DNA from: Lachnospiraceae bacterium | Lineage (GTDB): Bacteria > Bacillota > Clostridia > Lachnospirales > Lachnospiraceae | Length of the DNA stretch: 64,000 nucleotides | Assembly (NCBI GenBank): GCA_902363675.1 | Contig: CABJAV010000009.1 | Location: 1-64,000 of the forward strand | Direction: 5' to 3' | Notes under the pieces: model-generated | Databases searched by the model: none | Seen by the model: only the letters and a program-made list of their open reading frames with translations | What the model was told of the DNA's origin: nothing | Position numbers and translations under genes: made by a program | Part shown: one piece after another, positions 52,210 to 60,853 of the stretch | Numbering within the stretch: position 1 is the first letter of the stretch | Layout: each line of letters begins with the position of its first letter

Positions 52210-52923
52210 TCACTTTAACCACGCATCTCTTTTTGCCAAAAGGAGAGCCTTAAAAATATCTATATCCTCTACCGTCGTGATCTTAACATTTTTCTCCGAA
52301 CCCGCACAAAAATGTACTTCTTCTCCTAATTCAATCATTAAGGTACATGTGGCAACAGAATTTGTAATACCTCTTTTCAAAGCCTCTCTATGCGCCCAAC
52401 ATAATTTGCCTAAAGGAAACGCCTGGGGAGTCTGCGTTCGGGCAAGCGAATCCCTACTTATCACTTCTTTAGAACTATTAGGGTCCTCCTCGCGCAACAA
52501 CATCGCTTCTGCACACGGAATAACCGTTATGGCCGATCCATTCATTCTGCACTGTGCAATACATCCTGATATAATTTCCTGAGAAACATTCGGACGGATT
52601 CCATCATGTATCAAAACAATGTCATTATCCTCATAATGCTTTTCCAACTCAAATACCCCGTTGCGAATAGACTCCTGACCGCATGAGCCTCCATCCACAA
52701 CCCATTTCAGTTTTGAGATATTAAATTGTCTGGCATACGCCCATAAGATTTCCTGCCATCCTTCAAGACAGACAACCGCAATTTCATCTATCTCCGGGTG
52801 CTTTTGAAACGCCTCCAGCGTATAGATAATTACCGGTTTATCGTTAATGTTCAAGAACTGCTTCGGAATGTCCTGATTCATGCGAACGCCTTTACCGCCC
52901 GCGATAAGTAACGCAATATTCAT
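52210..52923 (-). CDS. IspD/TarI-like cytidylyltransferase
   Basis: This 237-residue nucleotidyltransferase has the IspD/TarI signature LIAGGKGVRM with DIPKQFLNI, then IVLIHDGIRPNVS and a TPQAFPLGKL block. It transfers CMP to a sugar-alcohol phosphate (ribitol-5-phosphate in TarI) or to methylerythritol phosphate in IspD. Because it sits between glycan genes and next to an SDR enzyme, a TarI-like role in making a CDP-polyol or similar donor is more likely than isoprenoid synthesis. The start ATG 52923 is near the end of the dehydratase gene, 26 bases away. Confidence 0.85.
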   Translation of the reverse strand: MNIALLIAGGKGVRMNQDIPKQFLNINDKPVIIYTLEAFQKHPEIDEIAVVCLEGWQEILWAYARQFNISKLKWVVDGGSCGQESIRNGVFELEKHYEDNDIVLIHDGIRPNVSQEIISGCIAQCRMNGSAITVIPCAEAMLLREEDPNSSKEVISRDSLARTQTPQAFPLGKLCWAHREALKRGITNSVATCTLMIELGEEVHFCAGSEKNVKITTVEDIDIFKALLLAKRDAWLK

Positions 52924-52949
52924 GCTTCGTCTCCTGAATCTATCAGTTT

Positions 52950-53978
52950 CTACTTCTGCTCATTCAAATATGCATCTAATTCATTGCGCACATATTCCAA
53001 TGACAAAAGTTTCTCTTTCACCTGCTCCACATCCAACATCGTCGTATTATCAGATGTAAATTCTGTAAGCTTTGCTTTCTCTACCTGTCCTTTTTCAAAA
53101 TACTGCTCATAATTCAAATCTCTGTTATCTGCCGGAACCCGGTAGAAATTTCCCAGATCATATGCATGCATACATTCTTCTTTCGTAAGAAGTGTCTCTG
53201 ACTTCTTCTCTCCGTGTCTGGTTCCGATATAATGAATCTCATTGGTATCATGAAATAGTTCTCTTATAGCCTGTGCCAATGTTCCGATCGTACACGCAGG
53301 AGCCTTCTGAACCATGATATCTCCCGGATGTGCATGCTCAAATGCAAACATTACCAGATCCACCGCTTCATCCAGACTCATGAGAAAACGCGTCATCTCC
53401 GGATCTGTAACCGTGATCGGCTTACCTTCTTTAATCTGATCAATAAACAGCGGAATTACAGAGCCTCTGGAGCACATAACATTTCCGTATCGTGTTCCAC
53501 AGATCACCGTACTCTCGGTTGTTCTTGATTTTGCCACAAAAACACGCTCCATCATCGCCTTACTGATTCCCATCGCGTTGATCGGATATGCAGCCTTGTC
53601 CGTCGATAAACAGATTACCTTCTTTACACCGGCCTGAATTGCCGCTGTAAGCACATTGTCGGTTCCGATTACGTTTGTCCGAACCGCCTCCATCGGGAAG
53701 AATTCGCAAGACGGAACCTGCTTTAAAGCTGCTGCACTGAAAATATAATCCACACCAAAAATGGCATCCTGAACACTCCGAATATCACGGACGTCGCCAA
53801 TGTAAAACTTAATCTTAGAATTATTATAAAGCTTACGCATATCGTCCTGCTTTTTCTCATCTCTGGAAAATACACGAATCTCTTTGATATCCGTATCCAA
53901 AAATCTCTTTAATACTGCGTTGCCAAAGGAACCGGTTCCTCCGGTAATCATCAATGTTTTTCCCTCAAAAATGCTCAT
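52950..53978 (-). CDS. fnlA: UDP-N-acetylglucosamine 4,6-dehydratase/5-epimerase (FnlA/CapE type)
   Basis: This protein of about 342 residues is an extended SDR starting MSIFEGKTLMITGGTGSFGN. It has the typical STDKAAYPINAMGISKAMME, where Asp-Lys replace the usual Thr/Tyr set (Met instead of Tyr before Gly-x-x-Lys), as in CapE and FnlA. It converts UDP-GlcNAc to a UDP-4-keto-6-deoxy sugar with inversion, the first step to UDP-L-FucNAc. ATG 53978 was chosen because GGAGG lies eight bases upstream; it overlaps the preceding gene by four bases. Inverting versus retaining activity is inferred from the neighbours. Confidence 0.88.
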   Translation of the reverse strand: MSIFEGKTLMITGGTGSFGNAVLKRFLDTDIKEIRVFSRDEKKQDDMRKLYNNSKIKFYIGDVRDIRSVQDAIFGVDYIFSAAALKQVPSCEFFPMEAVRTNVIGTDNVLTAAIQAGVKKVICLSTDKAAYPINAMGISKAMMERVFVAKSRTTESTVICGTRYGNVMCSRGSVIPLFIDQIKEGKPITVTDPEMTRFLMSLDEAVDLVMFAFEHAHPGDIMVQKAPACTIGTLAQAIRELFHDTNEIHYIGTRHGEKKSETLLTKEECMHAYDLGNFYRVPADNRDLNYEQYFEKGQVEKAKLTEFTSDNTTMLDVEQVKEKLLSLEYVRNELDAYLNEQK

Positions 53979-55105
53979 CCATTTTTCCTCCAAACCTTAT
54001 CGTCAATAATTCTTGTATAACTCTGAATAATACGAATTACTGTGGATGAAACATTCTCAACCTCATAATCCGGTACCAGTTCTCCAAAATCTCCAAGTTC
54101 CGCCATCTTAACCGCCATATCAACCGACTGAAGTAATGACTCTTCCGTAATTCCTCCGATCACAAACGCACCCTTGTCCAACGCTTCCGGTCTCTCAGTA
54201 GAAGTCCTGATACAAACCGCCGGGAAATGACTGACCGCCGTCTCCTCCGGCATCGTACCACTGTCCGATACGACACAAAACGCATGCTTCATCAAATGAC
54301 TATAGTCTGTGAAATTAAACGGTGGCATCTGTCTTACCAGTGGGTGAAATACAAAGTTACGTTCTTCTACAAACTTTGCACTTCTTGGGTGCAGAGAATA
54401 GATTACCGGCATCTGATAGGTTTCTGCCATCCTGTTTACAGCATTCATGAGACTCTCGAAATGCTCCTCCTGATCAATATTCTCCTCTCGATGTGCGGAT
54501 AAAACAATAAACTTTCCAGACTCCAGTCCCAGTTCTTCCAGGACTTTGCTATCATCAATCTCCTTCTGATGTGCAAGAATTACCTCCTTCATCGGAGATC
54601 CCGTAACATAGATATGTTCCTTTCGTACCCCCTCCGCAATCAGATATCGTCTCGCATGCTCCGTGTACGGAAGATTCACATCCGAAATATGATCCACAAT
54701 CCGTCGGTTTGTCTCCTCCGGAAGATTCTCATCAAAGCATCGGTTTCCGGCTTCCATATGGAAAATCGGCACCTTAAGACGCTTCGCTGCGATTGCAGAC
54801 AACGCTGAATTGGTGTCCCCAAGGATCAGAAGCGCATCCGGCTTTACTTTCTGCATCAAAGAATAGGACTTTGCAATAATATTTCCCATGGTCTCTCCCA
54901 GATTGTCACCAACAACACCAAGATAATAATCCGGCTTCCGAATGCCTAAATCGTCGTAAAATATATCATTCAATCTCGCATCATAATTTTGTCCGGTATG
55001 AACAAAGATATGATCAAAATAAATATCTGCCTTCTTAATAATCTCTGACAATCGAATCAGTTCCGGTCTGGTTCCGGCGATTGTCATAACTTTAAGTTTT
55101 CTCAT
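53975..55105 (-). CDS. fnlC: UDP-N-acetylglucosamine 2-epimerase family protein (FnlC/CapG type)
   Basis: This enzyme of about 376 residues starts MRKLKVMTIAGTRPELIRLS, the hallmark of the WecB-type GT-B epimerase fold. It also has HTGQNYDARLNDIFYDDLGI, HMEAGNRCFDENLPEETNRR and SDSGTMPEETA. With the dehydratase and reductase on either side, it would make the last C2 epimerisation to UDP-L-FucNAc. ATG 55105 follows AAAGGAG by ten bases. The gene lies five bases after fnlB and overlaps fnlA by four. Confidence 0.9.
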   Translation of the reverse strand: MRKLKVMTIAGTRPELIRLSEIIKKADIYFDHIFVHTGQNYDARLNDIFYDDLGIRKPDYYLGVVGDNLGETMGNIIAKSYSLMQKVKPDALLILGDTNSALSAIAAKRLKVPIFHMEAGNRCFDENLPEETNRRIVDHISDVNLPYTEHARRYLIAEGVRKEHIYVTGSPMKEVILAHQKEIDDSKVLEELGLESGKFIVLSAHREENIDQEEHFESLMNAVNRMAETYQMPVIYSLHPRSAKFVEERNFVFHPLVRQMPPFNFTDYSHLMKHAFCVVSDSGTMPEETAVSHFPAVCIRTSTERPEALDKGAFVIGGITEESLLQSVDMAVKMAELGDFGELVPDYEVENVSSTVIRIIQSYTRIIDDKVWRKNG

Positions 55106-55110
55106 AATTA

Positions 55111-55971
55111 CTATACTCCTTTGTATTGCTGATACAGATCCGGATGATTTCTTATCCACTCTCCCATCTCCCGAACCATCTCATCATAGCCCGGAACCAT
55201 AAATGGTTGCTCCGGTCTGGTGTTGATCAAAGTCTTATCACTTACGGTTATCCGTTCTTCCTGTATCTGTATCGGCTTCTGTCTACAATATCGGTCAAAA
55301 AGCCTCAAAAGATTATATTTACTGATAAAATCATTGTTCACAAGATGATACAGTCCCGTCTGTGGATTCTCACACTCCTGCGCAATCACTTTCGCAAGCT
55401 GGAGTGTTGTCACCCCGGACCAGATCACCCTCTGATATCCAAAAACCTCTGCCTTTTGCATCATAAACCAATGAAACAATCCTATTCCATTCGCTTTCAG
55501 TTCCGGTCCGATGATCGAAGTGCGAATCGTAAGATTCTTATCATCGCACACTTCACCTAACGCCTTTGACCTGCCATAATAGGAGCTTGCATCCGGTCGA
55601 TCCGCTTCCGTATAACGCCCCTTCGTCCCCTCAAATACACAATCCGTACTGATATGAATCAGCTTTGTCTTCGTATCCGCAAGTTCCTCCGCCAGAAAAT
55701 GCGGCAGAACACTGTTTAAGTAAATGCCATCTGCCGGATGCTCATCCACAAACCTGTTCAGCACGCCAATAGCATTTACTACATAATCGTATGCATGTAC
55801 CTGAAGCGCCTGCCTCACATCCTCTTTGTTAGTGGCATCTCCAATCATCGTTTCACATACAGAACCTTCCTGCCTCGCAAAACCATACACCGTATGCCCC
55901 TGTTCTGTTAAATACTGCGCAATCATATGGCCCGCCATGCCATTAACGCCAAAAATCAAAAAAGTTTTCAT
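55111..55971 (-). CDS. fnlB: RmlD-like NAD(P)-dependent reductase (FnlB/CapF type)
   Basis: This 286-residue SDR reductase has the N-terminal FGVNGMAGHMIA (Gly-rich nucleotide loop). The active-site region HISTDCVFEGTKG and Tyr-x3-Lys in YYGRSKALGE are seen, as in dTDP-4-dehydrorhamnose reductase. Between the dehydratase and 2-epimerase genes it fits the reduction step in UDP-L-FucNAc synthesis (FnlB, WbjC). Its start overlaps the stop of the HTH-AAA-nuclease gene (ATGA), so that unrelated gene controls its translation. A rhamnose role is less likely because no RmlABC genes are near. Confidence 0.87.
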   Translation of the reverse strand: MKTFLIFGVNGMAGHMIAQYLTEQGHTVYGFARQEGSVCETMIGDATNKEDVRQALQVHAYDYVVNAIGVLNRFVDEHPADGIYLNSVLPHFLAEELADTKTKLIHISTDCVFEGTKGRYTEADRPDASSYYGRSKALGEVCDDKNLTIRTSIIGPELKANGIGLFHWFMMQKAEVFGYQRVIWSGVTTLQLAKVIAQECENPQTGLYHLVNNDFISKYNLLRLFDRYCRQKPIQIQEERITVSDKTLINTRPEQPFMVPGYDEMVREMGEWIRNHPDLYQQYKGV

Positions 55972-57839
55972 TCTATATCCTTCGTCTTAATCATTACTTT
56001 TTTCCCTGAAAAAGCAATCCCAAATTTCAAAATGTCCTTTACCTTATTTTCTTTCATTTCCGAATCATATCTTCTATCATCAATCTGATGTAAGGCTTCC
56101 TCTGCAAGTTGCTCAAGCGCCTCTTTCTCCAGGTTCTTCTTCCATTTTAATTCCATAATGATCCCCGGATATTGATTGGTTCTCGGCAACAAGCTAATAT
56201 CATATCTTCCGTCCCCGGACTCTCTGTTCGATGTGATTTTATATTGATTATCCATCAAAGCGATCAACCCAAGTACCAGTCCATGATAAAAACCCTCTGC
56301 ACCAGCATCATAAAAGCTTACAGATTTATCCATATATTCCGCAATTGCTTTCTGCAATTTCTTGTAGTCATTCGCATAGAGGCTTTCTGCGATCTGATTC
56401 GCGGTCGTTCTTGTGATTGCTCCGATCTGTAATAAATGTGATAATATCTCACTCTTATACACCGCAGCAATCTCTCTGTTCGGAATCGAGACCTCACACA
56501 GATAGGAACCATCTGCCTGCAACGCCTTTTTCGGAGCGTTCAAATAGCCCGCCACCAATAACAGGCTATAAATATTTGCCGGATCTTCCGAAATTGAACG
56601 ATACACAACATTTTCATCGATTCTTGCAATCACTTTCGTTCCTTGCAAAAGAGAATAAAGCTTTTCAATGATATCATCCGTTGCTATCTTAAGAACATCT
56701 TCAAGAATTTCATTCTTTCCGGTATTTACCCAATAAGCCTGCGGAATACACCCTTTTGAAATATAACTAATTACCGACCATGGATTATAAATCTCACAGC
56801 TACCAAATAAATAGCCATCATACCATTCCTTCAACTCGTTTTCTTTGTCTGCCACGCCATAGTATTCGAGCATATCTTCTACTTCGTCTTCGGTAAAGCC
56901 AAAATAACATTCATATGCTTCATCCATCACAGAATTTACCGTCAAATTATTCAGTCCGCTGAAAATGCTCTCCTGCGCAATTCTAAGAATGCCGGTAAGA
57001 AAACCATAGGAGAGGTATTTATTATCCTTAAACGCTCCCGAAAAGAAATTCCTCATAAACCCTATGATCTCCTCATAGAAATCTTTAGAATAGCCTTCCT
57101 GAATCGGCGTATCATATTCATCAATGATAATAATCGGAGCCTTTCCATAATGAACAGCCAGCATTTTCGATAGCTTCTCAAGCGCCGACGTAAGTTCAAC
57201 TTCATTTACAGAACAATCAAGGATCTTTTCAAAATAAGCTTTTTCATATTTTGATATCTTATCACTGCCCAGCAGTTCTTGATGTCTCCCATATTCTTCC
57301 TGAAGCAATCCACGAATCTTGTCAATGGTTGCCTCCCACGTGTCAAACTTAACATCTTTAAACGTAAGAAAAATAACCGGATACTTACCTTGATGAGAGC
57401 GATATTCTTCGCCACATTCCCATATCTTCTTATCTGTAAAATACTTACCGGTATCATCCTCCGAAATTTCAAAAAACACTCGGAGCATATCCATATTCAA
57501 TGTTTTTCCGAATCTTCTCGGTCGGGTAAACAAAGATACCAATGGCTTCTGATCCAAAAACGCTTTAATCAGTAACGTCTTGTCAACGTAATAATATTCC
57601 GACTGTGCACGGATATAATCCGAAATGCCAATCGGCAATGATTTCATATCTGCTGACGCGATCTTCTTGCAATACTTCCCGGAGGAAATTCTTCCATCAA
57701 CTGGTTTACGCGCATCATCCGGAATCTGCCAGATTCCTTTTACCTTTATAGCACCGGAAATTTTTCCTCTCTTGCACATATCGTTTACGGAACGATATGA
57801 TACTCCCCATTCTACAGCTTTCTCTTTACAGGTTTTCAT
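55968..57839 (-). CDS. HTH, AAA-ATPase-like and PD-(D/E)XK nuclease-fold protein
   Basis: This protein of about 623 residues has an N-terminal MerR/excisionase-like helix-turn-helix (about 1-45: KEKAVEWGVSYRSVNDMCKR, IPDDARKPVD). An AAA-ATPase-like domain (about 75-370) has Walker A RPRRFGKT and Walker B IIIIDEYDT. A C-terminal PD-(D/E)XK domain (about 520-600) has GRYDISLLPR and IIMELKWKK. It belongs to the same family as the protein at 45334-46920, with the HTH added. ATG 57839 is nine bases from GGAG. An 11/12 inverted repeat at 57853-57891 covers its promoter. Its stop overlaps fnlB by four bases, tying it to the sugar-nucleotide genes. Function is unknown. Confidence 0.88.
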   Translation of the reverse strand: MKTCKEKAVEWGVSYRSVNDMCKRGKISGAIKVKGIWQIPDDARKPVDGRISSGKYCKKIASADMKSLPIGISDYIRAQSEYYYVDKTLLIKAFLDQKPLVSLFTRPRRFGKTLNMDMLRVFFEISEDDTGKYFTDKKIWECGEEYRSHQGKYPVIFLTFKDVKFDTWEATIDKIRGLLQEEYGRHQELLGSDKISKYEKAYFEKILDCSVNEVELTSALEKLSKMLAVHYGKAPIIIIDEYDTPIQEGYSKDFYEEIIGFMRNFFSGAFKDNKYLSYGFLTGILRIAQESIFSGLNNLTVNSVMDEAYECYFGFTEDEVEDMLEYYGVADKENELKEWYDGYLFGSCEIYNPWSVISYISKGCIPQAYWVNTGKNEILEDVLKIATDDIIEKLYSLLQGTKVIARIDENVVYRSISEDPANIYSLLLVAGYLNAPKKALQADGSYLCEVSIPNREIAAVYKSEILSHLLQIGAITRTTANQIAESLYANDYKKLQKAIAEYMDKSVSFYDAGAEGFYHGLVLGLIALMDNQYKITSNRESGDGRYDISLLPRTNQYPGIIMELKWKKNLEKEALEQLAEEALHQIDDRRYDSEMKENKVKDILKFGIAFSGKKVMIKTKDIE

Positions 57840-57852
57840 CCGAATCATCTCC

Positions 57853-57891
57853 ATTCGCAGTATATCAATCTTATTTTGGTATATTGCGAAT
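57853..57891 (-). promoter_or_regulatory. Palindromic operator over the promoter of the HTH-AAA-nuclease gene
   Basis: ATTCGCAGTATA (57853-57864) and TATATTGCGAAT (57880-57891) match as inverted repeats at 11 of 12 positions. The first arm contains the leftward -10 box TATACT (complement of 57859-57864), and the second covers the expected -35 position. The site lies directly before the ribosome site. It probably binds the encoded HTH protein; this is inference. Confidence 0.55.
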
Positions 57892-57940
57892 CACACAATT
57901 TTTAACGCTTTATAACTTTTTCAATTTAATTGTAAAAGAA

Positions 57941-57962
57941 TCGGCTGCCTTCTGGCAGCCGA
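57941..57962 (-). terminator. Intrinsic terminator after the phosphonopyruvate decarboxylase gene
   Basis: TCGGCTGCC (57941-57949) is exactly complementary to GGCAGCCGA (57954-57962) with a four-base loop, and TTCTTTT follows leftward. It separates the phosphonate genes from the HTH-AAA-nuclease/FucNAc operon. Confidence 0.78.
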
Positions 57963-57982
57963 ATAATTTTGTGAATGTCAAT

Positions 57983-59101
57983 TTACAAGCTTTGTAAATA
58001 CTCCATAAACATCTGCTTATTTTGTCTGGCAGTGGTCGTAGGTCGTCCAAGATCTGCTCTTGATCCAATAGCACATTTGACCTCAATAAACGAAAGTTCC
58101 TGCTTTGTCTTAGCATGTTCCAACGCGTGATGCAACTCTTCCTCGGAAGTTACCGTAATTACATTCGGATAACCGCAACCTTCCGCAATCTTTGGAAGAT
58201 TAATCTTCTTTGAGACTGTCGGCATTCCGCCAACAGTCTCATGTGCCTCATTATTCAACACGATATGCACCAGATTCTTTGGGGTATTACTTCCGATGAC
58301 CGCCATAGCCCCCATATGCATGAGAACTGCACCATCTCCGTCCACACACCACACTTTGCACTCTGGCTTATAAAGTGCTATACCCAAAGCAATGGAACTG
58401 CTATGTCCCATAGACCCCACGGTCAGAAAATCATATTTGTGCGACTGTTTATTACGTTCCCTAATTTCAAAAAGCTCACGGCTTGCCTTTCCTGTCGTGG
58501 ATACAATAATATCCTCACCAGCAACAGAAACGATTTCCTCAATGGCTTTCTCTCGAATCAGTGTATATGGATTCGAATATTCTACCTTCTTATCATAAGT
58601 CAGTCCATTTTTACGAACAAGAAATGCAACTCCATTCCCCTCAGCCAGCACCGCTTTCGCCTTAATAATTTCTTTCTCTAAATCTGAAACCGTTGTATTC
58701 TCTGCAATAATAATGGTGTAGAGACCAATGTCTTTTAATAACTGTTCCGAAATCGCTCCTTGGAAAATATGCTGCGGCTCATCATGTACTCCCGGCTCAC
58801 CTCTCCAGCCAACAACAAAAATACACGGAATTCCATATACTTTCCCATTAAGAAGTGATGCAACCGGATTAACAATGTTTCCGATTCCACTGTTTTGCAT
58901 ATACACAAGCGGAATCTTTCCGGTTGCTAAATGATACCCCGCTGCCAAAGCTGTACAGTTTCCTTCATTTGCAGCAATAATATGCTTCTGTGAAATTCCA
59001 AAGGTTCCTGCCAGATAATTGCATAATGCCTTCAACTGGGAATCCGGAACTCCGGTATAAAAATCGACATTAAGTTGTTGTAATAAGTTCTGAACTTCCA
59101 T
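57983..59101 (-). CDS. aepY: Phosphonopyruvate decarboxylase
   Basis: This 372-residue thiamine-diphosphate enzyme decarboxylates phosphonopyruvate to phosphonoacetaldehyde. This makes the unfavourable PEP mutase step irreversible. The pyrimidine-binding half contains AANEGNCTALAAGYHLATGK (catalytic Glu). The diphosphate-binding half contains GDGAVLMHMGAMAVIGSN, then NNEAHETVGG. It starts two bases after the stop of the PEP mutase fusion gene, so both are made together. The gene that would convert the aldehyde to 2-aminoethylphosphonate (a transaminase) is not in the window. Confidence 0.93.
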   Translation of the reverse strand: MEVQNLLQQLNVDFYTGVPDSQLKALCNYLAGTFGISQKHIIAANEGNCTALAAGYHLATGKIPLVYMQNSGIGNIVNPVASLLNGKVYGIPCIFVVGWRGEPGVHDEPQHIFQGAISEQLLKDIGLYTIIIAENTTVSDLEKEIIKAKAVLAEGNGVAFLVRKNGLTYDKKVEYSNPYTLIREKAIEEIVSVAGEDIIVSTTGKASRELFEIRERNKQSHKYDFLTVGSMGHSSSIALGIALYKPECKVWCVDGDGAVLMHMGAMAVIGSNTPKNLVHIVLNNEAHETVGGMPTVSKKINLPKIAEGCGYPNVITVTSEEELHHALEHAKTKQELSFIEVKCAIGSRADLGRPTTTARQNKQMFMEYLQSL

Positions 59102-59103
59102 TC

Positions 59104-60399
59104 CTATAATTCCTCAATCAATGAAATAATTTGTTTGATCGGCATCAATCTATCATCTGTCTCTTTTGCCCGATGGTATGTCAAAATATCGGTTGCCGTC
59201 TTTTCCATCGCCGGATACGCACTCCGAATAAGATGATTAGCATAAATGACAATATTTACCCCATGCTCCACTAAATCATTCTCCGTTACCTGATTATATG
59301 ACGTCGGGACAACAACTAGCGGTACGTCCGGATGTTTCAAACGAAAAGCATCGCAGAATGAAAAAATTTCCTCCGGATTTTTGTTGCGGCTATGTATCAT
59401 GATTCCATCTGCTCCAGCCCCCACATATGCATCAGCTCTATTTAATGCGTCCTCAAGACCCTTCTCAAGAATCAAGCTTTCAATACGTGCAATAATCATA
59501 AAATCATCCGTAAGCTGAACTTTTTTCCCGGCTTTAATTTTCTCGCAGAAATGCTTGATTGAATCCTGTGTCTGCTTAACTTCCGCGCCAAAAAGTGAAT
59601 TTCTTTTCAGGCCATTTTTGTCTTCAATAATAACCGCTGACACCCCAAGACGTTCCAAGGTGCGAACCGTATAAACAAAGTGCTCAATTAATCCGCCTGT
59701 ATCTCCATCGAAAATAATTGGCTTCATCGTCACTTCCATAACGTCATTGATTGTTCTGACTCTGGAAGTTAAATCAACCAGTTCGATATCCGGTTTCCCC
59801 TTTTCTGTCGAATCGCAAAGGGAACTCAGCCACATTGCATCAAACTGATTCAACTCGCCATCATGCGCAACAACCGTCTTCTCTGCGATAAGACCGGTAA
59901 TGCCGCTATGTACCTCCAATACTTTCACAATTGGACAAAGTTTCAAAAGCTGACGAAGACGCTTTCTTCGATACTCCGGCATAGCAAGCTTTTCCTTCAT
60001 CCGTTTCTCGATTCTTGCCACATTTTCATTGTATGTATAAGGAACTTCTATTAACTGTCCGCCATTACGTTCCAGCAAATCCAACACATTATCGCGAATA
60101 AGGGTCAATGGACCTTCTTTCCAATTGTCTCCATGAACCACAAAATCCGGTTTAAGCGTATCAAAAATCTCATCATACATGATTTCAGATTGTATCACTA
60201 CATCTTTAATTCCCGGAATCTGCTTGATCATCTCCACTCGTTCTCCCAAAGATTTAGATGGAAAACGCAAATATTTAATCATCGCTTCGTCCGTCAAAAC
60301 ACCAATGACGACATCTCCATACTTTTTACATTCTTCAATAATCTTATAATGTCCCTCATGCAACACATCTGTACAAAAACAAGTATATACCGTCTTCAT
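59104..60399 (-). CDS. Cytidylyltransferase-phosphoenolpyruvate mutase fusion
   Basis: This protein of about 431 residues is a fusion. The N-terminal domain (about 1-130) is a nucleotidyltransferase with the HxGH motif (VLHEGHYKII) and a second signature near GDNWKEGPL. The C-terminal domain (about 150-431) is phosphoenolpyruvate mutase with the diagnostic EDKNGLKRNS and metal-binding FDGDTGG. The mutase makes the C-P bond of phosphonates, and the fused transferase would activate the final phosphonate as a CMP derivative, as proposed for PntC-type enzymes. ATG 60399 lies nine bases after GGAG. It is followed by aepY and preceded by a second, free-standing cytidylyltransferase. Confidence 0.92.
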   Translation of the reverse strand: MKTVYTCFCTDVLHEGHYKIIEECKKYGDVVIGVLTDEAMIKYLRFPSKSLGERVEMIKQIPGIKDVVIQSEIMYDEIFDTLKPDFVVHGDNWKEGPLTLIRDNVLDLLERNGGQLIEVPYTYNENVARIEKRMKEKLAMPEYRRKRLRQLLKLCPIVKVLEVHSGITGLIAEKTVVAHDGELNQFDAMWLSSLCDSTEKGKPDIELVDLTSRVRTINDVMEVTMKPIIFDGDTGGLIEHFVYTVRTLERLGVSAVIIEDKNGLKRNSLFGAEVKQTQDSIKHFCEKIKAGKKVQLTDDFMIIARIESLILEKGLEDALNRADAYVGAGADGIMIHSRNKNPEEIFSFCDAFRLKHPDVPLVVVPTSYNQVTENDLVEHGVNIVIYANHLIRSAYPAMEKTATDILTYHRAKETDDRLMPIKQIISLIEEL

Positions 60400-60420
60400 C
60401 CTTTGCCACTCCAAAATCTT

Positions 60421-60849
60421 TTAGCTATCTCTTTCTTTTATTAATTTCTGAATCATTGTAGAAGAAACCCCCTGAGTATATTCCGGCTCAATAATCTCGC
60501 CCCCCCACTCAGCCAATATCTTTATCGCTTTTGCTCTGACATCAGCCAGCGGGCCTTCTCTCCAATCGGTTCCATGCACCATATAATCCGGCTTATATTT
60601 TCGCAAGTTTTCTTCATAATCTCTGGTTAATTGTGGAACAACCTCATCTACGCCCTTAATATTCTCAATCACGATTTTTCTCTGTTCATATGGCATATAA
60701 GGAACTCTTTTATAGGATGCAATTGCTTCATCCGTAAAAAGTCCGACCATAACACGTCCATATTGCGATGAAACTTTAATAATATTAATATGCCCCGGAT
60801 GTAAAATATCTACAGCCATCGGAACATATACTAATTTCTCTTTTTCCAT
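60421..60849 (-). CDS. Glycerol-3-phosphate cytidylyltransferase-like protein (stand-alone)
   Basis: This 142-residue nucleotidyltransferase has HxGH in DILHPGHINII and a C-terminal GTDWREGPLADVR and TQGVSSTMIQKLI. It is clearly related to the first domain of the downstream PEP mutase fusion: GVLTDEAMIKYLRFPS there and GLFTDEAIASYKRVPY here. The two therefore probably arose by duplication, with different substrates. ATG 60849 follows GGAGG by nine bases. It lies four bases after the radical SAM gene. The compound it activates is unknown; a phosphonate or a polyol phosphate fits the context. Confidence 0.87.
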   Translation of the reverse strand: MEKEKLVYVPMAVDILHPGHINIIKVSSQYGRVMVGLFTDEAIASYKRVPYMPYEQRKIVIENIKGVDEVVPQLTRDYEENLRKYKPDYMVHGTDWREGPLADVRAKAIKILAEWGGEIIEPEYTQGVSSTMIQKLIKERDS

Positions 60850-60853
60850 CTTT

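Noticed and set aside
52210..52923. Housekeeping ispD of isoprenoid synthesis
   Set aside because: Its location inside a glycan operon next to an SDR enzyme favours a TarI-like role; this cannot be fully excluded from sequence alone.
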